Below are positions 57,866 to 64,000 of a stretch of 64,000 bases of DNA, piece by piece. Each line of letters opens with the position of its first letter. The first letter of the stretch is position 1. The position numbers and the translations under genes were made by a program. The notes below the pieces were generated by a model. That model saw only the letters and a list, made by a program, of their open reading frames with translations, searched no databases and was not told the origin of the DNA. Source of the DNA: Xiphophorus maculatus (taxonomy: Eukaryota; Chordata; Actinopteri; Cyprinodontiformes; Poeciliidae); contig NC_036453.1 of assembly GCF_002775205.1 (NCBI RefSeq), positions 6,537,103 to 6,601,102 of the forward strand. The letters are read 5' to 3'.

Positions 57866-60497
57866 CTTTAATAACAGAAACAGATCATATTATATTGAAA
57901 AGACTGAAAAAATAACATAGGGAGATTTTAACATTTTTAAAATGCTACAATTATGATTTTAAAATACAAGTTAAGGATGTTGTGTTTCTGTATCAACACT
58001 GCTGTGTTTAACACAGTTTATATGTCCAGTTCTGCATTAAATTACCAAGAAACAAAATAACTCTTAAAAATGCTTCCAAATAAAAACTTGTTTCATCTGC
58101 AGGAGAGTTGAACAGGAAATTTTCTCATTTCACTTTTCACCTGGATCATTTACAGAAATGTCTGTGGAAGTTTTCATTGTTATTTCTTTCTTTTTATAGC
58201 CACCAGATGGCTGTTGATAATGTTCATGATAAAATTCAAACTTTGCAATAAACTAGAACAGACCATAAAAAAGGTCCAACCTCATTCCAAGTTCCACATC
58301 TGAAATATGGATGAAAACTGATAAGAGAAAGCTTAAACCAAGTAAATAGTTGAGTTTCAGTATAAAAGCTGCAGAAAAATCAATTGTTTCTGTATTTTAA
58401 ATGTTTTTAGAAGCTTCAACTCTTTTCTGGGCCAAAAGGAAAATGTCTGAGCTCTTTGTTCATGGAGCAGAAGACAGAGACGTTTTCCTTGTGAAAGTCA
58501 CTTCAAGTGTCTGTTTTTGCCTCACCATGGATCTCAGCAATGACTGCATCAACCATCCAAACACGTACACACTGTTACTGCCAAACACCGCCACACATAC
58601 TTCTGTCTGAACAACTCTATAATCAAGAATTTGAGAAAAACAACAATAAGAAGCAGAATAATGTTGCTCCTTTCTTTTAACAGAAGCCATTTTACAAACA
58701 ATTCATCTGCTAAGAAAACATGAAGCAACTACTTTTTGCAGGCAGAATGTTGCAAGTTAATCCATAAAGAAAAAACTGTGATTTGAAGAAGATATTTTGA
58801 AGGAGACAGCAAATATAAGGTGCTTCCTGAATGAAATTGCAGGGTACACACTTGTAGAGGTCTGCCAATGATACTATCAGTTCTTTTGTAAAAGGAAACA
58901 ACTTTTCATCCCGTTTCACATAGTGACAAAAATAAGCATTTTCCTGAAAGCCATACTAAAGAATAATCAGAAACTGGAAGTAGATAAAAAAGGTCTCTGA
59001 TAAGACATAAATAAAGGCTAACATAAACTCTATTTATGCCGGTGCAAAGACAGAGTTCATTACTGCCTTCTTCTATTTTAAATGTCTCTACAATTATAGT
59101 TATTACAATGGAATGTGCCACAGTCTCTTGGTGCCAATGAAGGTCTAAAAATCAAATATCCAGACCATTTTTACTCTCTTTTTTGAAAGACCCTGTCTTC
59201 TTCACCATGAAGAGCTGCACATGTGCTTTAAATCAAGTTTCTAAATACAATTGATTTAATTGTTTGACTTCTAAAGCTTTATTTGCTTTGTGCATTTTGC
59301 AACAATACAAAAATAAAGCCAGAGTGCAGAAAGATCAGTTTCACCAACAGAATTTCACCAATTCAGAAATTAATTAATTACACAATGATGTTTTTTTTAT
59401 TATAGTAGCTTACAGCTAATGAAACCCAAAGATGTGTCATATTCTACAAATATTGCTGCAGTTTACACATAAATGACTGATGTGCTTTATAACAGCTAAG
59501 ATGATTTTATGAAATTAGAGCTACAACAGTCTCCATCTGTTAAATGCATCTAACCTGACTGGTTCATCTAAATAGTGCTGGCCCAGATCATTATTACCAT
59601 AGTCCTAAAATGGAAAAGAAGTGACCAAACACCCCCTCCCGTCGGTAATTTACACCCACAATGATTACTCAGCTCAAACATAGTCTCGCCTGTTGCTGCA
59701 CGCAGCAACACCCATGGTCACATTCCTGAAGCAAACCAGCGTTGCAGATATTTCTGGGTTCTAACTCCTTCCTGACATTTCTGTAAATTGTCAGGAATAG
59801 TAATAGGTAGTGAGGTAGATATGATAAACAGGCATGGTTGGCTTTATTTTCAAACAGTTGTACTTGGCCTCTATTTTTAACAATGAGTCACACATTGAGA
59901 AAATGTTTTTCCATGTCGTAAGTCTGAGTGGAGGTTAATGTGTCACACGTGTTCCTTAAAGAATAAACCGAAAAAAGTTCTGAGTATAAAAACAGGGATT
60001 TCCCTGAACAACCTGCTGGATTCCTTCTCTATCAGGACGACAACGGCGAAGTGGTTGACATAAGGGCCGAGCGGACAGAATCTGAGGTAGCAGCAGGGTG
60101 TGGGGATCCTGAAGAACAAATATTTTTTCCAACAGTAAACATTTTAACATCTGCAGCAAACACAGAAAGAACATGACCCCTGTCTCTGTAACAGCTGGAA
60201 ATAACATCAGAGTATAAACCCTTAATCTTCTGCCTCCCAGTAAAAGACTAAAACTTGGATCAAAAAATATGTTTCTGAGAACATTAAACAGATCTAATGT
60301 CTGAGATAAGAGGACACCAAGCAAACACTTCCTTCACCTTTCTGCAATTTTAGGAATTTACATCACACTCAGAATAATTCAATAGTTGAAATTGAAGACA
60401 AGAGTTCATCCTCCAAGAGAGAAATGATGCTGCTACGTCCCGTCACTGTGTAAACAAAGAGTGATAAAGAGCAGCTTCTCTCCTGACTGATGACAAT

Positions 60498-60522
60498 CAC
60501 ACACACACACACACACACACAC
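60498..60522. repeat. (CA)n microsatellite
   Basis: Twelve CA units. Confidence 0.92.
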
Positions 60523-62693
60523 GCCTAGAATCCTGTGTGAAATGAATGCATGTACTTCAGGACAGCAGACATGTTGATACTGTAAACATGATGACACAGT
60601 TTCAGATTTAAACCTTTCTTAGCATTTCATTTTCACCATGATTCTGAAAAAAACAATCCTATTGAATTTAGATTAGTTTTAATGATCTCGATTTATTCTT
60701 CAGACTTCCAAAGTGTGCTTTGTACTTTGTAGTTTTGTCTGTTATATCAGACTGCAAAGGGAAATAACTGTACAAAATTATGTCAGATTTATTCCTCTTC
60801 TTTGACGCCAAAATCATATTTTTCAATGGTATTTTAATTGACTAGTCACTGTGCTTATATTGAATACTGGGGGTTTTATGAAAACTTTTCAACCACCATT
60901 TATCATCGAATTATTCATACGTACAGTTTTTCATCTTCAAGTTTAGAAAAAACTAGAAAACTATATTGAATATGAAAAAGGCACAAAATGGAGGGAACAA
61001 ATCAGGGAAGGTGTCAACTGCCCACTCAAACCTAATCAAAATACATTATAAATAACAAAATAAAAGAAATAAAAGCTGAGTCAAAAATTAGGCAAAAATG
61101 CCTGAATGTCCAGGAAAAACAAACTGTTGTGATTTTCACCTCCACTAAACTTTTGCATGAACATCTACTTTGTTATAAGGTCATTTTACAGTGAACCTTC
61201 CAGAAACACTGCACTTGTCCAGAAGGGAAGTGAGCATTTCCTGACCAACGGACGCAGTAAGGCAGGAAAAAATAGTGGATTACATAATTGGCTGTACTTT
61301 GATGCCAATGGCATTCAGATCAGTGTTTCAAATCTGTTAATCTCATATCAGTTTACAGAATCTTCTCAAAGTCAAAATATTAAGTCAGAGACTCAAACCT
61401 TGTTTAAATTTACATGCAGGCACCAAACTGGACAGGAGCACAGCCATGCTGTTCTAAACACTTTCCTGCGTCATGGCAACACTGATAACAAGATGCAGTA
61501 GTAAATATAAATCAAGCCAAAAAACATTTGATGCTGTGCTTCAATATTTTTAAGGTTAGCAGGAGCATTTCACTCCCACTGTAAGCTGCATTTCTAAATC
61601 ATCCCTCTAAGAGTGTGCATGTCATCGGCCTTTCAGCCTAATTCCTGCTGACAGATTGATGTCATCTTTGCTTTTGTTGCCTCTATATAATGTGTGTGTT
61701 CCAGTGGTTGCCACAGTCCATTAAAATCATTGTAATTGGCTGGAGGAGGAGAGGGACAACACCACCGTGGGGCATCACTTACCTGAACACACAGACCTTT
61801 ATACTGAAACTGGGCTCTGATGACATTAAACCTCAAAGTGAACAAAGCCTGGGCTTTTTATGCCCAGTAAAGTAGAGAGTAAAGTTACTCTCTACTTTAC
61901 AACACTTTGTTCAGACAGAGACAGTTTGATCTACGACTGGGGGACTATCTGAGCAAAAACTGTTAGAACTTTGACAATTTACTGGTTTGCTGGATTACTT
62001 TGTTCAGATATTAAAATCTCAAACTTGAAACACGTTTAATAGAAAGGGAAAACCCAATTGTATAACATTTTTCACTCTATTTTTTCTTCAGTCATCCTGT
62101 AAAACATTTGACTAATCAGCTGACTGTTCCAATGACATTTTCTGAATAACTGTTTTAAAGAACCGGAAGCTTTTCGGTAGAAGAATATATGAAAACTGTG
62201 TGGGGTTTTTCACATAGAAAACATGGTGTCCTCATCCTTGTCTAACTGCCAGTATCTTACCTCTTAATGCTACTTGGTACCTTGTACCAAAACTGATTTA
62301 CAAGCTATTCAGGTTCTTATAGCCAACATGTCCGCATTGCATTTGATTTTTAAAACTGGGAAATGAAAGACATATTATCAAGGTATAAGAATATTTAATT
62401 CCCAATAATGCAGTGTAGAATACAAACTGCACTCAGCACAGGATGACACTGAATGAATGGAGCGTGAGCTCTGCTTTTATCAATAATTCACTCTGCACAT
62501 TTGCAGGCATGTTGACCTGCTGCATCAGTAAAAATTACATTAATTTAAATTTTGGGGGTTAATGAAACATTTTCAAACATATCAGATTTTTGTGGTATTT
62601 CCACAAACCGGTCCTTGAAAAGTCAAACTAACAGCAGTTGGTTGTTTAAAATACCTCCAATAATGTCACACCAAGATTATCAGTTCTACCCTC

Positions 62694-62720
62694 TCCTCCT
62701 CCTCCTCCTCCTCCTCCTCC
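62694..62720. repeat. (CCT)n microsatellite
   Basis: About nine CTC/CCT units. Confidence 0.92.
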
Positions 62721-62935
62721 ACCTCATCCAGGCCAACTCTTACGAAATGTTCTGGCCCTGCTTGACACTGTTGAAAAATGTTCTGCTATCATTTCTCAGG
62801 AGAATTCATCTGGCATGTAAGAATAACCTGAGTGTTTAGTAGAATACATATTTAAAGTTTCCTGGAGTATGCTGGATTTGGTAAAAAGCCTTCCTCATCA
62901 TCTTCCTCTCTTCACCTGGGTCCGAGCAGACCCGG

Positions 62936-62943
62936 TGACGTCA
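62936..62943. promoter_or_regulatory. Palindromic CRE (TGACGTCA)
   Basis: A perfect consensus cAMP-response element in a locally GC-rich patch. A heat-shock-type TTCTAGAA follows about 15 bp later (62959-62966). CREB/ATF binding is inferred from the motif only. Confidence 0.5.
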
Positions 62944-63444
62944 GCCCCGGTCAGTTGCTTCTAGAAAAATCTTACAACTCTTGTCGCTCTGTAAGCCGCC
63001 AGTTTGTCTGCTTGTACTCGCATCTAATGCACTAAATAAAACATGTGCTAATGTTTCCCATTAAAGCGTGTGTGTGAGAGACGGTGTGAAACGGTTCCCC
63101 CTCTACGGGAAAAGAGGGGGACTATCAGAAAGTTCGCGCAAAGTTTTGAAAGTTTCCTCAAGTCTGCTGAGAAACATTGTAACGCAACAGTTTCACTGGT
63201 TCATATAACGACGCAACACACACCTCCGAAGTAAACACATACATCACTACATATTAAGTATTCGTTGAATTTGAACCACGTAACGTTTTTGGTCTGAAAT
63301 GTTCGGAAATAACCCGAAACATCGCCTGTTTTACTCCCCAGAACAACCATCACAGCATGTTCTGGAGGCAGAACACGCTCAGCGATTCAAATGATGTAAG
63401 GAGAAGCTTGTATGGCAGCAAATAAGCTGATAGTGTAGGCTTAC

Positions 63445-63650
63445 CTTCTGTTCACCTCTGGTGTCTTTAAAAGAAGACTGTCACGCTTCCTTGTGTGGAC
63501 GAAAATCCACTTGGCACCCCCGGGGTTATGAGCAGTACAGAGGGAACGAGTTTGGAACCGCTGCCACGTACAGAACAGCCTGGAGGAGTGGAACCGTAAG
63601 TACAGGAAGAGACGCGCAGGGACATTGTGTACCGAGAGTTTCTCCCTTGT
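63445..63650 (-). promoter_or_regulatory. p4ha2: Probable non-coding exon 1 and promoter of p4ha2
   Basis: A consensus donor (CAGAAG then GTAAGCC, minus strand) ends at 63445. It lies within a GC/CpG-richer block (63440-63640) in AT-rich DNA. Splicing to 57865 would give a first intron of about 5.6 kb. The upper limit is approximate and the transcription start is unknown. Confidence 0.5.
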
Positions 63651-64000
63651 GCTGCGTTTGGGTGCAGCTCCTGAAGTAAGAAATGTCATATTGAAGTTCA
63701 ACTTACAAATTGAAATATAAAATTTACATTCAGAAGAAAGTCAATGATTTTTTCTTCTATAAAATTATTGCAATAGTTTGCCTCTTGTTCTTAAACACAG
63801 ACATTGTCATATATTAAAATTACATTTAGTTTTTAGATACTTAATGTGGAATAAATAAAGCAGCATAATCAACCCTTTTGTTGGTTTATGTAACTGGATG
63901 TTCCAATCAAAAACCAGTAATGCAAAACAAACATAGCCATGCCAAACTTCTCATTGTGTAAAATAATCTCCGTTTTTGATACGTTTATTTTCCATGTTGG
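63651..64000. other. Sequence upstream of p4ha2
   Basis: AT-rich; I see no gene or repeat. Confidence 0.6.

Larger units (their letters stand above)
57866..63444 (-). other. Probable p4ha2 intron 1
   Basis: About 5.6 kb, mostly AT-rich. It holds a CA repeat (60498-60522), an orphan exon-like block (60036-60086), a perfect hairpin (61867-61900), a second good donor on the minus strand at 61783 and a CCT repeat (62694-62720). A GC-richer patch at 62925-63220 carries a CRE site. No independent gene is supported. Confidence 0.55.

Overview
This window looks like nuclear DNA from a teleost fish. The genes are vertebrate, split into many small exons with GT-AG introns. The introns carry typical fish repeats: Tc1-like transposons, tRNA-derived SINEs, L2/Rex1-type LINE ends and a hAT remnant. 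The genus cannot be fixed from sequence alone; a percomorph is my guess. All gene names come from residue patterns I recognise, because no search was run.

Three protein-coding genes are complete. (1) jakmip2 is on the minus strand. Its coding exons run from 20498 down to 5897 (22 exons, about 822 aa), with a probable non-coding first exon in a CpG-rich block near 27762-27900. It encodes a long coiled-coil, Golgi/microtubule-linked neuronal protein. (2) An SLC6 neurotransmitter/osmolyte transporter of the GABA/betaine branch (slc6a12/slc6a13-like) is on the plus strand, 31189-37460, with 14 coding exons and 613 aa. (3) p4ha2, the catalytic alpha-2 subunit of collagen prolyl 4-hydroxylase, is on the minus strand, 57847-39664. 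It has 15 coding exons, two of them mutually exclusive, and encodes 536 or 534 aa. Its probable non-coding first exon is near 63445.

Layout: 1-5896 is downstream of the jakmip2 stop (3' UTR plus repeats). 5897-27900 is jakmip2. 27900-31090 is a head-to-head intergenic gap. 31090-38680 is the transporter. 38680-63650 is p4ha2, which meets the transporter tail-to-tail at about 38.68 kb. 63650-64000 is upstream of p4ha2. The three genes do not form a pathway. They are a neuronal scaffold protein, a plasma-membrane carrier and an ER collagen-modifying enzyme.

I found no operon, CRISPR array, virus or obviously new system. The best second-look items are: the 59-nt gap between the mutually exclusive p4ha2 exons; a proline in the sodium-site motif of the transporter; a jakmip2 terminal exon whose splice acceptor is built from a microsatellite; abutting 3' ends of two genes; an antisense 28S rRNA fragment; overlapping hairpins arranged A-B-A'-B' that suggest template switching; and an orphan exon-like 51-nt block in p4ha2 intron 1.
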